Assembly (NCBI GenBank): GCA_030426585.1
Contig: JAUHYH010000003.1
Coordinates: 1 to 40,210, forward strand
Direction of reading: 5' to 3'
DNA from: Bacteriovoracia bacterium
GTDB taxonomy: Bacteria > Bdellovibrionota > Bacteriovoracia > Bacteriovoracales > Bacteriovoracaceae
Length of the DNA stretch: 40,210 bases
Part shown: in pieces, positions 18,487 through 26,388 of the stretch
Numbering within the stretch: the stretch's first letter is position 1
How the letters are laid out: each line of letters opens with the position of its first letter
Made by a program: the position numbers and the translations under genes
The notes under the pieces: model-generated
What the model was told of the DNA's origin: nothing
The model's input: the letters and a program-made list of their open reading frames with translations, nothing else
The model's database searches: none

Positions 18487-18491
18487 ATCAA

Positions 18492-19331
18492 ATGAGCTTT
18501 CCAATGGAACATAAGTGGATTATTGAGCAAGTAATTGAATTATTTTCACCTGCACTAGCTGCTGGAGTGGCAATTTGGGTTGCGTACAAAGGATATAAAC
18601 ATGGTCTGCTCCAATTGGCTGAAAATCATAAACAAGATTTCAAAATTAAGATGTTTGAGACCCTTGTTAATGAAATAGATAAAGCAACAACTATAACCAG
18701 TAAATATAATGCTACCCTGGGGTCACTTCTCTCAAATATTGAGATGGATTTTTTCGCTCAATTAAAAGGAGAGAATAAAATAGCATGGAAGTTACGAGTA
18801 GATAAAATTAACAAAGACCATTTTGATTCACTCAAAGCAATTACAAAACTCACCACAATTTTAGAATCTAATATAATTATAGAGCCTAAAATCCTTATCT
18901 TTCAAAAAGCTTTTGGTTCAGTCCATTATGACTTAATGGATTTTTACTCTAAAAATTCTCAAAACTTTTATGATTATACTAATAAAGATATCGTTTTATC
19001 TGGAAATGAAGTTCAAACAATTCCACCGTCTTTTATTGATGAAAAGGAATTTTCAAAGCTAAAATTAAATATCAAGAATGCAACTGAAATTTTGATGGAT
19101 TTTATGTGCTATATGATTGATCTAAGAATAGAGGCTCAACATTTGCTATTAGGCGACATATTTTCTAACCGTATTACTCACCGTAAACCATTAGACCCAT
19201 CTAAAAAGGTTATTTCGATAGAAAACTATGACGAACTTTTTATGTATTTTGAAAACGAGACAGCAAGTGGAAAAAATCAAAGAATTATAGAAAAAGAAGT
19301 ATTAGAAAATTTGAAAAATAATCAAAGTTAA
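18492..19331 (+). CDS. Protein with one N-terminal TM segment and a large cytosolic region, unknown
   Basis: 'LFSPALAAGVAIWVAYKGYKHGLLQLAENHKQDFKIKMFETLVNEI'. Confidence 0.65.
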   Translation: MSFPMEHKWIIEQVIELFSPALAAGVAIWVAYKGYKHGLLQLAENHKQDFKIKMFETLVNEIDKATTITSKYNATLGSLLSNIEMDFFAQLKGENKIAWKLRVDKINKDHFDSLKAITKLTTILESNIIIEPKILIFQKAFGSVHYDLMDFYSKNSQNFYDYTNKDIVLSGNEVQTIPPSFIDEKEFSKLKLNIKNATEILMDFMCYMIDLRIEAQHLLLGDIFSNRITHRKPLDPSKKVISIENYDELFMYFENETASGKNQRIIEKEVLENLKNNQS

Positions 19332-19378
19332 AGCACTCTCACGTTCGCGAAAAATGCCTTCAGGCTCTAGGAACATTT

Positions 19379-19404
19379 AAGGTTCCAACACCTTTCTCCT
19401 TAAG
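19379..19404 (-). repeat. Dispersed half-element, copy 5 (left-arm type)
   Basis: AAGGTTCCAACACCTTTCTCCTTAAG resembles GTTCCAGTACCTTTTTCCTTAAG of copy 2. Confidence 0.55.
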
Positions 19405-19411
19405 ATCAGTG

Positions 19412-19900
19412 TTACTCCGGCTCCCCATCATGCGGCTCCAACTCCCTCTCAGGATAATCCTCCCACAACCAACCCTTCTCGCGCACTTCTTCATTGCACT
19501 TGGGATGAAGCGGATAAAAGATTTTATTCTCTTTCTTGGTAGACTCTCCCCCCACTAACAACAAAGCATTCTCACTCGAATTATTTAAAAACGTATGAGC
19601 GATTCCGGTTCCGGCGGGAAAGGCCACAAAATCTCCGGGGTTTAATTCATAAAGGTGTCCATCAATCCAAACGTGCGGAGCCTCAACCCCATAAGGTAAC
19701 TCATCCTCCCTACTATTGGCGTGCGGCCATGAGGTTCTTCGCCCCGGCGGCAAAGTTTCGATGTGAACCCCAATCTTCTTGAGACCGAGCGCTCTGCCCA
19801 CCTGGGCACCAATGCTCAGCAGTTCGTCACTGTTTGGGTAAGTGCAGTTGTCTTCGCTTATAACTTCTTTGTAGTTCTTGATAAAATCTGGTCTTTTCAT
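19412..19900 (-). CDS. Cupin domain-containing protein
   Basis: 'IGVHIETLPPGRRTSWPHANSREDE...HVWIDGHLYELNPGDFVAFPAGTGIAHTFLNNSSENALLLVGG'. Confidence 0.85.
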   Translation of the reverse strand: MKRPDFIKNYKEVISEDNCTYPNSDELLSIGAQVGRALGLKKIGVHIETLPPGRRTSWPHANSREDELPYGVEAPHVWIDGHLYELNPGDFVAFPAGTGIAHTFLNNSSENALLLVGGESTKKENKIFYPLHPKCNEEVREKGWLWEDYPERELEPHDGEPE

Positions 19901-19921
19901 GGAGAAAGGGTAACAGAAATC

Positions 19922-19959
19922 ACTTCGGTACCGAAGTATTTTCGTAGATATTTATTTAG
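19922..19959 (+). repeat. 38-nt palindrome-plus-tail element, copy C
   Basis: ACTTCGGTACCGAAGTATTTTCGTAGATATTTATTTAG. Confidence 0.85.
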
Positions 19960-19992
19960 TGGAATTTAAATGAGTAAGGTACGCGTGACCTT

Positions 19993-20253
19993 TTAAGCCG
20001 CCTCAGGATAATCCGAGAACATAATAGAAGCTGGGTGTACATTGAGAGCTTCTGCAAGCAGGATCGCTCGATGTTTACCAATCTCGATTCGATTATTTTC
20101 AATGGCACTAATATTCGCTTGCGAAATACCGGTCGCCTCAGCAAGTTCGACCTGAGTCCACTCCTTCAGTTCGCGAAGCCCCCTCACCATCTCGCCTGGA
20201 GACATGAGAATCGTTTTCCCAGCTTTTACAAAATTCTTTTTATTCTTTCTCAT
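19993..20253 (-). CDS. XRE/HTH antitoxin of type II TA module (TA1)
   Basis: 'MVRGLRELKEWTQVELAEATGISQANISAIENNRIEIGKHRAILLAEALNVHP' HTH_3; immediately downstream of toxin ORF. Confidence 0.85.
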   Translation of the reverse strand: MRKNKKNFVKAGKTILMSPGEMVRGLRELKEWTQVELAEATGISQANISAIENNRIEIGKHRAILLAEALNVHPASIMFSDYPEAA

Positions 20254-20544
20254 TTAAACCTCTTCATATTTATGAGGGGTAATTTTCAATACATAAATCT
20301 CTTTGAGTTGTCTCTCCTCGGCGTAGATCACTCGGTATTGAAGATTCAATCTGGAAGCTCGGTATTCGCTTAAATTCCCTTTGAGCTTCTCATCCTTAAA
20401 ACCAGGATAGTTCTTGAGATTTTGAGGACCACCGAATCTCACAATTTCAATCCACAGCTTATACTTTTCTCGAATCCGCTGAGGGATCTTTCTCAGACTC
20501 TTTGTAACTTCCTTGGCTTCAAGGACTTCCCATTCTTCGCTCAT
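20254..20544 (-). CDS. RelE/HigB-like type II toxin (TA1)
   Basis: 'SLRKIPQRIREKYKLWIEIVRFGGPQNLKNYPGFKDEKLKGNLSEYRASRLNLQYRVIYAEERQLKEIYVLKITPHKYEEV'. Confidence 0.82.
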   Translation of the reverse strand: MSEEWEVLEAKEVTKSLRKIPQRIREKYKLWIEIVRFGGPQNLKNYPGFKDEKLKGNLSEYRASRLNLQYRVIYAEERQLKEIYVLKITPHKYEEV

Positions 20545-20710
20545 TATATATCTTTTTTAATATATATCAATAGTAATATATTAATTTCAGAGTTATTCAT
20601 TTGAGAGTTGAATGCAAATAAAGAGACAAGAAACTAAAAACTAAGTTCTTGAAATTACTTTAGGAGCAGTTAGGCTCTAAAAAAAATTAGAATTTAAATG
20701 ATTTCTTTTA

Positions 20711-20728
20711 ATGGAGGTGGCGGAATCG
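20711..20728 (-). repeat. Partial copy of the tmRNA 3'-terminal sequence
   Basis: TGGAGGTGGCGGAATCGA versus TGGAGGTGGTCGGAATCGA in ssrA (one base deleted). Confidence 0.6.
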
Positions 20729-20826
20729 ATATGTTCCCTCCGCATCCTGCTACGGGACCCTTCGGGCAACAAGTTGACCGCCTCGGCTCCTGCCTCGTCG
20801 TCGACTAGGCCGGTCCGATTACCAAA

Positions 20827-20958
20827 ACCATCACAACTAAAAATGGTCAATGCTCAAGGAGCTTCGAGCGAGATGCTGAGACGTATGCCCTGATACGTCG
20901 CAAGCGACGAGTCGAAGAATAGCGACGCAGATGATTGACCATTTTTAGCAGTGATGGT
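20827..20958. repeat. Long inverted repeat, 25-nt arms (23/25 complementary) around about 82 nt, abutting and overlapping the ssrA 3' end
   Basis: ACCATCACAACTAAAAATGGTCAAT (20827-20851) and ATTGACCATTTTTAGCAGTGATGGT (20934-20958). Confidence 0.9.
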
Positions 20959-21325
20959 GGAGGTGGTCGGAATCGAACCGACGTCCGGAAACCTTTCAGA
21001 GAGAGAGATCTACGTGTGTAGTTCCAATAAGCCCTGGAACCGGCTTACAACTTTTTGTATAACGTTGCCAAAACTCGGTGTTATGTTACGGAGTCTTCCC
21101 GACAACTCTCCGGAGAATTTTATTTTCCGTCAGACTCACAACTGACTTTGCTTGCTTTTTGTTATTGGTGCAAGCCCCTCAATAGTTGCGGTAGTCTTAG
21201 ACTAGGCAGCCATAGCAAATTGATTTTCACCAATTATAGTTTGGTCTCCTTGATAACGGGGCCAAGAGACCAACCCCGACACGCACTCAATTCGTCGTGA
21301 TCCCCGTCGAAACCAGGGCACCCCC
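20955..21325 (-). ncRNA. ssrA: tmRNA (ssrA), predicted tag (A)GENQFAMAA
   Basis: Reverse strand 5' GGGGGTGCCCTGGTTTCGACGGGGATC ... GGTGAAAATCAATTTGCTATGGCTGCCTAG ... GGACGTCGGTTCGATTCCGACCACCTCCACCA 3'; acceptor stem GGGGGUG/CACCUCC with encoded CCA. Confidence 0.96.
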
Positions 21326-21381
21326 AATTGAATAGAGATTATCTTAGCATAATTTTGAGCTAAATATAAATCCTCTAAATC

Positions 21382-21419
21382 GCTTCGGTAGCGAAGTGTT
21401 TTCGTAATAATTTATTTAC
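21382..21419 (+). repeat. 38-nt palindrome-plus-tail element, copy D
   Basis: GCTTCGGTAGCGAAGTGTTTTCGTAATAATTTATTTAC; overlaps the stop codon of the TA2 antitoxin, about 60 nt upstream of ssrA. Confidence 0.8.
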
Positions 21420-21715
21420 GCCGCCTGATCCAGCGGGATATTGACCATCTTGATGCCAAAAGGCTTCATCATCTTTCTTAAGGTCGAGATCTTAAGATCC
21501 TTCCCGACCTTAAGGTAATTACTGAGATTGGATGGGGCGAGACCAGAAAGCTCCCCGAATTCTTTGAGCCCGATGACGGAAACCATCATTCTGAGAATAA
21601 CAAGATCATTATCAATATCTTTACGAAGCTCGAGAAAGATCCCCTTTCTTCTTTTCTTGCTTTTGATCAGCTCTTTGCTCATTCTTTCTTCCCAGTCACT
21701 AAATCGGTTTGCCAT
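21416..21715 (-). CDS. HTH antitoxin of type II TA module (TA2)
   Basis: 'VILRMMVSVIGLKEFGELSGLAPSNLSNYLKVGKDLKISTLRKMMKPFGIKMV', overlapping the toxin ORF. Confidence 0.78.
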   Translation of the reverse strand: MANRFSDWEERMSKELIKSKKRRKGIFLELRKDIDNDLVILRMMVSVIGLKEFGELSGLAPSNLSNYLKVGKDLKISTLRKMMKPFGIKMVNIPLDQAA

Positions 21716-22043
21716 TGCGATACTCCTGATAAATCTTTTTGGCTAAATTAATATCTCGAGATTGATCACCCTTTGAATTCTTTCCTCCACCATTGAGGAG
21801 AAGAACCAATTCATTTCCTTCCAACGTAAAATAGACTCTTAATCCGACCTTGAACCGAAGCTCAGAAATTTCACCAAGTCGCTTCATATCTCCAAAGTAA
21901 GACATAAATCGGATCTTTAGCAATCTTGCTTCTATACGATCCCTTTGAGTTCGATCAAGCCTCTTGTACCACTTCAAATACTTCTGAGACTCGATAATTC
22001 TCAGTCTAACCTTACCACCATCTCCAAAATTATACAATACCAT
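21699..22043 (-). CDS. RelE/ParE-family (addiction-module killer protein type) toxin (TA2)
   Basis: 'YLKWYKRLDRTQRDRIEARLLKIRFMSYFGDMKRLGEISELRFKVGLRVYFTLEGNELVLLLNGGGKNSKGDQSRDINLAKKIYQEYR'. Confidence 0.85.
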   Translation of the reverse strand: MVLYNFGDGGKVRLRIIESQKYLKWYKRLDRTQRDRIEARLLKIRFMSYFGDMKRLGEISELRFKVGLRVYFTLEGNELVLLLNGGGKNSKGDQSRDINLAKKIYQEYRNGKPI

Positions 22044-22071
22044 AATTATCGAATCCTATAATTTACAGGAT

Positions 22072-22098
22072 TTTGAGGTGCCAAATTGGTACCTCAAA
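22072..22098. promoter_or_regulatory. Palindrome upstream of TA2, near-identical to the palindrome inside the ORF6N gene
   Basis: TTTGAGGTGCCAAATTGGTACCTCAAA; 22/25 identical to TTGAGGTTCCAATTTGGAACCTCAA at 10985. Confidence 0.8.
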
Positions 22099-22163
22099 GA
22101 ATTCGACCTTAGCTGGTATCAGGAAGGTTTTAAATGAGAATAAAGAACTATTTCAGTTGTGAA

Positions 22164-23582
22164 TCAATCGTTGGGTGTAGTTCTTAAATACTTAATAATG
22201 GAATGAGTTTCGTCTTCTGTGAGCTCACCTGAGAGGGGCATTTTTAGATGAGGGTCGGTTGTTTGGATCCTTCTGATAATTTCTGAGCTTAGATATTCGT
22301 CTTGTTTTAAGAGATCGGTATTAAAGAAAGGAATGATAGGTCCTTCGGTTCCATCAACGTGGCATTTCATACATTGCCTTTTAAAGATGGCCTTAGCCTC
22401 TTTATGCTCTGGGTAGGGAGCATTGTCATAATAATCTTTGATTTGGGTCTTAAACTTTTTAAACTCTTCATTCCCCAGTAAATCGTTTGCAAGTGCTTCG
22501 CAATCTTTAAGGCTGACTTCGTCTTTTGGAAAATAAAAGACTTCATGGGGAAAGAAACTTGGAGTCACGAGCCAGTCCCCTTCAAATCCCATCGACCCAA
22601 AAGTCCCAAAGGTCATTGAATGGTCTTCAACAGGTAATCCAAGAGGAGTTAAAAAGTAGTCAAGGATAAGTCCGGTTGTCCCTCCGGTATAATTCGTTTC
22701 TTTTAAATTTGTACGAGGGATGATCTCGGCATACCTTTCAGAAAAAGGAAGTTTTAATCTGTTTCTAAGATCCGAAAAAGACATCCCATTGGGATTCGTC
22801 TTACAACGAGAGAGAAAATGAGCAACTTCAAAAAAGACTTCAGGGACTTTTTTATCAGTTTTTATAATTCTCTTAATTCTTTCAATGTTTCTGAGACCAA
22901 GACTATTTGAAAGTGATTCCTGACTAGCGTTTCTCTTATCGAAAGTGAGAGTCTTATAACGTTTATTTTGAGCCTGCTTTAATTTGAAGTTTTCATACTC
23001 TTTATATTCTTTACGGCCATCAGCTCTCATGATTTCAGTTCTTTGGTAATATTTTAGATCATTAAAAAAACCACCATCTTTCCCATAGACTCCTGGCCAA
23101 TTGCTATAGGGTTCCCAATTGGGACGAGGGTCAATATCGGTTCGATCAGTTGATTGATGACAGATCAGGCATTTCTGAGGGTTTTCTTTGCTATATTTGA
23201 CGCCAAAATTGAAATCAATTTCTCTAAAACTAAATCTTGCTTCATCTCCATGATACTCCATCACTTCAACGGTATTCCCTCCTCTAAACTTGGGATTACC
23301 TGTATAAGCTAAAAAAAGAGAGTTATTTTTGGTGTCAATCACTTTCGAAGAAGAAAGAATAACTCGAGGAGTGTCGAAGCTCGACTGCTGAATACTTTTA
23401 GAGTCGTAGACAAAAACGGGTTTAGACTTCATTTCACTCGGTAACTTCTCAATGAGGTCATCGATCGTCTTTATATCATTTGATTCAATAAAATCCTTCA
23501 GGGCGCTAAAAGTATTTAGGCCCTGAGCATAGGAGCTGCTCATTATCATTAATGACAGGACAATCAAGAGAGTTTTTCTCAT
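22164..23582 (-). CDS. Secreted c-type cytochrome-like protein with two CxxCH motifs
   Basis: Signal peptide; CLICH and CMKCH motifs; C-terminal cytochrome c-like 'MPLSGELTEDETHSIIKYLR'. Confidence 0.82.
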   Translation of the reverse strand: MRKTLLIVLSLMIMSSSYAQGLNTFSALKDFIESNDIKTIDDLIEKLPSEMKSKPVFVYDSKSIQQSSFDTPRVILSSSKVIDTKNNSLFLAYTGNPKFRGGNTVEVMEYHGDEARFSFREIDFNFGVKYSKENPQKCLICHQSTDRTDIDPRPNWEPYSNWPGVYGKDGGFFNDLKYYQRTEIMRADGRKEYKEYENFKLKQAQNKRYKTLTFDKRNASQESLSNSLGLRNIERIKRIIKTDKKVPEVFFEVAHFLSRCKTNPNGMSFSDLRNRLKLPFSERYAEIIPRTNLKETNYTGGTTGLILDYFLTPLGLPVEDHSMTFGTFGSMGFEGDWLVTPSFFPHEVFYFPKDEVSLKDCEALANDLLGNEEFKKFKTQIKDYYDNAPYPEHKEAKAIFKRQCMKCHVDGTEGPIIPFFNTDLLKQDEYLSSEIIRRIQTTDPHLKMPLSGELTEDETHSIIKYLRTTPND

Positions 23583-23753
23583 AGACTCTATAATAATAGA
23601 TTTATCCCTCCTTTACTGACCATTAAGAAGTATTTTCAAAGGGTTAAATCTACTGATCAAAAACTATTCACTTTTTGTAAATAGTCCCCAACTGCTTATA
23701 AAGAGACCTTGAATTGGTAAAATACCTCATTATTTATTTTATTAGGAGAAATT

Positions 23754-24149
23754 ATGAAATCACTTATTCTTATGCTTTCACTACTTTCAAGCTCTGTGAT
23801 GGCCGCTGATTATACACCCGTCAAAGAAAAACTTTGCGATGGAAAGAAGATCGAGATGTTAAAAGATGAGAAAATCATGGTGGACTTTCAAAAAGGTCTT
23901 ATGGTTTTCGTACAAACTTTAGAAGACGACTGCCGAGTGGCCGATGTCGTAATGGGGTTAACTCCGTCAAGATCAGATGATGGCTCAGGAACTTTTCAGA
24001 AGGTCCAAGAAGCGGGAAGAAAGAGTAGCTGTTATAAGGCGATTACTGCTTATGAAGGACCTCAGTTTGAAGTGGCTGATATCCAAACTGATAGAGTGAT
24101 TCTTCAGATGACAGAAGGTCAATGCTCACAAATTGAATACTTATTATAA
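23754..24149 (+). CDS. Small secreted protein, unknown
   Basis: 131 aa with signal peptide and RBS-like AGGAGA upstream. Confidence 0.7.
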   Translation: MKSLILMLSLLSSSVMAADYTPVKEKLCDGKKIEMLKDEKIMVDFQKGLMVFVQTLEDDCRVADVVMGLTPSRSDDGSGTFQKVQEAGRKSSCYKAITAYEGPQFEVADIQTDRVILQMTEGQCSQIEYLL

Positions 24150-24164
24150 TCTAAAGGGAGATTT

Positions 24165-24497
24165 ATGAAATCATTATTAATTACTGCTTTTCTTTTTAGT
24201 GCTTTTTCAGTTCAGGCACATGCTGTTCCAAAAAGAAAAATCTTAAATTCTAAAATCGTTGAAAACGTTATTAAGGGTGTTGAAAAAGATATGGGAGTTA
24301 CTTGTGACAAACCAAAAGTTTCGGATATCGAGTTCTACAAAGAGAAAGTGAACAGACAATATACGCTTCACAAGTTTAAGTTTTCTGTAAGCTGTATCGA
24401 TACCATCAATGAAATCGGTGTTTTTATCAATATTGATGGAACTGACAATGATGATAGCTTTCTTATCGACAATATCAGATTCGGTTACGCAGGATAA
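24165..24497 (+). CDS. Small secreted protein, unknown
   Basis: 110 aa with signal peptide; GGGAG upstream. Confidence 0.7.
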   Translation: MKSLLITAFLFSAFSVQAHAVPKRKILNSKIVENVIKGVEKDMGVTCDKPKVSDIEFYKEKVNRQYTLHKFKFSVSCIDTINEIGVFINIDGTDNDDSFLIDNIRFGYAG

Positions 24498-24511
24498 ACC
24501 ATACTTTTACA

Positions 24512-24808
24512 ATGAAAAAGAAAATCTCTGAGATGAAAAACCTCGGTCCGCAATGTGAAGAAGACTTTAATGCCATTGGGATCTATCATGCGGACCAACT
24601 CAAAAAACTCACTCCGGAAAAAGCCTTTATGAAAATGCTTGAAGGTCGCTTAAGCCGAGGGAAGAGTACGAAGTGTCTGAATGCGATGTACCTCTATGCC
24701 ATCTACGGCGCTCAGAAAAATATTGATTGGCAGGATATTCCAGAAAAGAAAAAAGAGGAATTTAAGGCCTTCACGAAGAAGCTTAGGACCTCTGGCGACT
24801 GGCCATAA
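24512..24808 (+). CDS. TfoX/Sxy C-terminal domain-like protein
   Basis: 'MKNLGPQCEEDFNAIGIYHADQLKKLTPEKAFMKML...NAMYLYAIYGAQKNIDWQDIPEKKKEEFKAF'. Confidence 0.75.
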   Translation: MKKKISEMKNLGPQCEEDFNAIGIYHADQLKKLTPEKAFMKMLEGRLSRGKSTKCLNAMYLYAIYGAQKNIDWQDIPEKKKEEFKAFTKKLRTSGDWP

Positions 24809-24810
24809 TT

Positions 24811-24835
24811 GCCCAGGTCACTCTTCTGACCAGGG
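24811..24835 (+). terminator. Putative intrinsic terminator/hairpin after the TfoX-like gene
   Basis: GCCCAGGTCActcttcTGACCAGGGC followed by CATCTCTTTT. Confidence 0.5.
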
Positions 24836-24978
24836 CCATCTCTTTTATAAAAGATTTGGAATCAACAAAAAATTCCTACGAGGCAATTTCTCGCTAGAGG
24901 TAAAATTGCTCAGACTATCCCGTTAAAAAAATCCGAAAGAAAATTAGGGTTCAACAATTTATCTTGGAGGATAAAAGA

Positions 24979-25260
24979 ATGAAAGTTGCCAAAGTATTTA
25001 TGGCAGCCCTATTGGTATTCACGATGGTTGCATCGGCAACTAGTTTTGGAGCTGAAAAGGGAAGCAAAGGGAAATCGGTCTCGGCTAAAAAAAGCAAGAA
25101 AAAAGCTGCTAAAAAGAAAAGGGCCAAAAAACAAAAGAAAAAGAAAATGAAGAAAAAGGCTGAGAAGAAGGTTGAAAAACCAGCTGAGCCGCCAAAAGAA
25201 GAAATGGACGACGATCTCGGTGATATGGGTGACGAGTCCATTGATTTTTCAGACGAATAA
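24979..25260 (+). CDS. Exported lysine-rich low-complexity protein with acidic C-terminus
   Basis: Signal peptide (MKVAKVFMAALLVFTMVASATSFGA), then K/A-rich region, then acidic tail; RBS AGGA upstream. Confidence 0.7.
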   Translation: MKVAKVFMAALLVFTMVASATSFGAEKGSKGKSVSAKKSKKKAAKKKRAKKQKKKKMKKKAEKKVEKPAEPPKEEMDDDLGDMGDESIDFSDE

Positions 25261-25267
25261 CCACCCA

Positions 25268-25292
25268 GGGGGAGCGCTCGCTCCCCTTTTTT
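25268..25292 (+). terminator. Rho-independent terminator
   Basis: GGGGGAGCGCTCGCTCCCCTTTTTT. Confidence 0.85.
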
Positions 25293-25349
25293 CTCTATTT
25301 CCTTTCATTTTTATCTTCAGTCCTTATACTTTTAGAAAAGGACTTATTA

Positions 25350-25945
25350 TGAAGCTACTCGCACTACTCTTACTTTTGGGATGTTCTCAACTTACAGAAG
25401 AACAATGTGACTCTATGGATTGGTACCAAAAAGGGATCGAAGATGCCGTCACAAGAGACTACGATCAAAAACATCTTGAATATAAGGAAACCTGTGCGGC
25501 CCATGGAATTGAAGTCAATTCTAAGCATTATAAAGATGGTTATAACAAAGGTTTAGAAAAGTACTGTACTGATAAGACCGCTTTTGATCTCGGAATGAGG
25601 GGCGAAGAAATTCATCAAGGCTGTCTCGAGGTGAATAAAAAGTTTCAAGCCAAGTACGATAGTGGTTATAAAGAGTATCTCCACAACCTTGATAAAGAAG
25701 AACTCGAAGATAAACTCAGACAATCCGTGATTGATAAGCATGGTGGGTTTGAATGTTCTGACAGTTCTGAATGCGTAAAAGAGATGCAATGCCTTGAGAA
25801 TAAATGTTCTCATAATGGCAAGGCCTGCGAATATAATAGTGACTGTGAGGTCTCTGGTCGCTGTGAAGATGTGGTGAAATTCACTCGCTATGATGACGAT
25901 ATTCGGGTCAAAGTTTGCACTTATAAAAAGCCCAAAAAAAAGTAG
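25350..25945 (+). CDS. DUF2799-like lipoprotein
   Basis: Lipobox LLLLGCSQ; 'DWYQKGIEDAV...YKETCAAHGIEVNSKHYKDGYNKGLEKYCTDKTAFDLGMRGEEIHQGC'. Start shifted from ORF-track 25172. Confidence 0.75.
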
Positions 25946-26099
25946 CCCTTTTACTCGGTCAAATTTTCGTCAACTCTTTCCAGCTCAAAATTAGCCCTGT
26001 CTTGAGGTAGTTTTTATAGAGATCTTTTTTACTCTGTGTCTTTCCCAGAACTAAAACTGAGCTTATTATCCAGCTTCATTTAGTATTCAAGGGGGAAAC

Positions 26100-26324
26100 A
26101 TGAAACTAATGAACCTATTGGCCGTATTGGCATTGATCTCTAGCTCTTCTTTTGCTGTTTCAACAAAGAAAGTTGAAGAAAAAGTAAAAGTTGAGTCAGC
26201 AGCAGAAGCTACTGAATCAGTTACTGAAGAAGTTGATAACATCGCTAAAGAAGCACAAGGTGTTCCAACTGAAGCTGAAGAAACAGCTGCTGATATCTCA
26301 GAATCTGATACTGAAGAACTTTAA
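26100..26324 (+). CDS. Small secreted Glu/Ala-rich protein
   Basis: 74 aa, signal peptide, GGGGGAAA RBS upstream and terminator downstream. Confidence 0.7.
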   Translation: MKLMNLLAVLALISSSSFAVSTKKVEEKVKVESAAEATESVTEEVDNIAKEAQGVPTEAEETAADISESDTEEL

Positions 26325-26331
26325 AAAAACT

Positions 26332-26358
26332 AAGGCCCTCTTTCGAGGGCCTTTTTTT
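26332..26358 (+). terminator. Rho-independent terminator
   Basis: AAGGCCCTCtttcGAGGGCCTTTTTTTT. Confidence 0.9.
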
Positions 26359-26388
26359 TATCCAAAATTTCAATTTAAATTTTTTTAA

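Noticed and set aside
20711-20826. A 4.5S/SRP RNA or a complete tRNA in the structured interval next to ssrA
   Set aside because: No GGUCAGGUCCGGAAGGAAGCAGCC-like SRP core and no complete cloverleaf could be built by eye.
20711-20893. 60-aa ORF MEVAESICSLRILLRDPSGNK...
   Set aside because: It lies over the tmRNA-end duplicate and structured sequence; no RBS or protein-like conservation visible.
20951-21300. ORFs 20951-21145 and 21055-21300 on the plus strand
   Set aside because: They are antisense readings of the tmRNA gene, a common spurious call.
10656-21419. Calling the 38-nt elements integron attC sites
   Set aside because: No RYYYAAC/GTTRRRY core sites and no integron integrase in the window; cassette-like placement alone is insufficient.
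24512-24808. Full competence regulator TfoX
   Set aside because: Only the C-terminal domain-like region is present; a competence role cannot be claimed.
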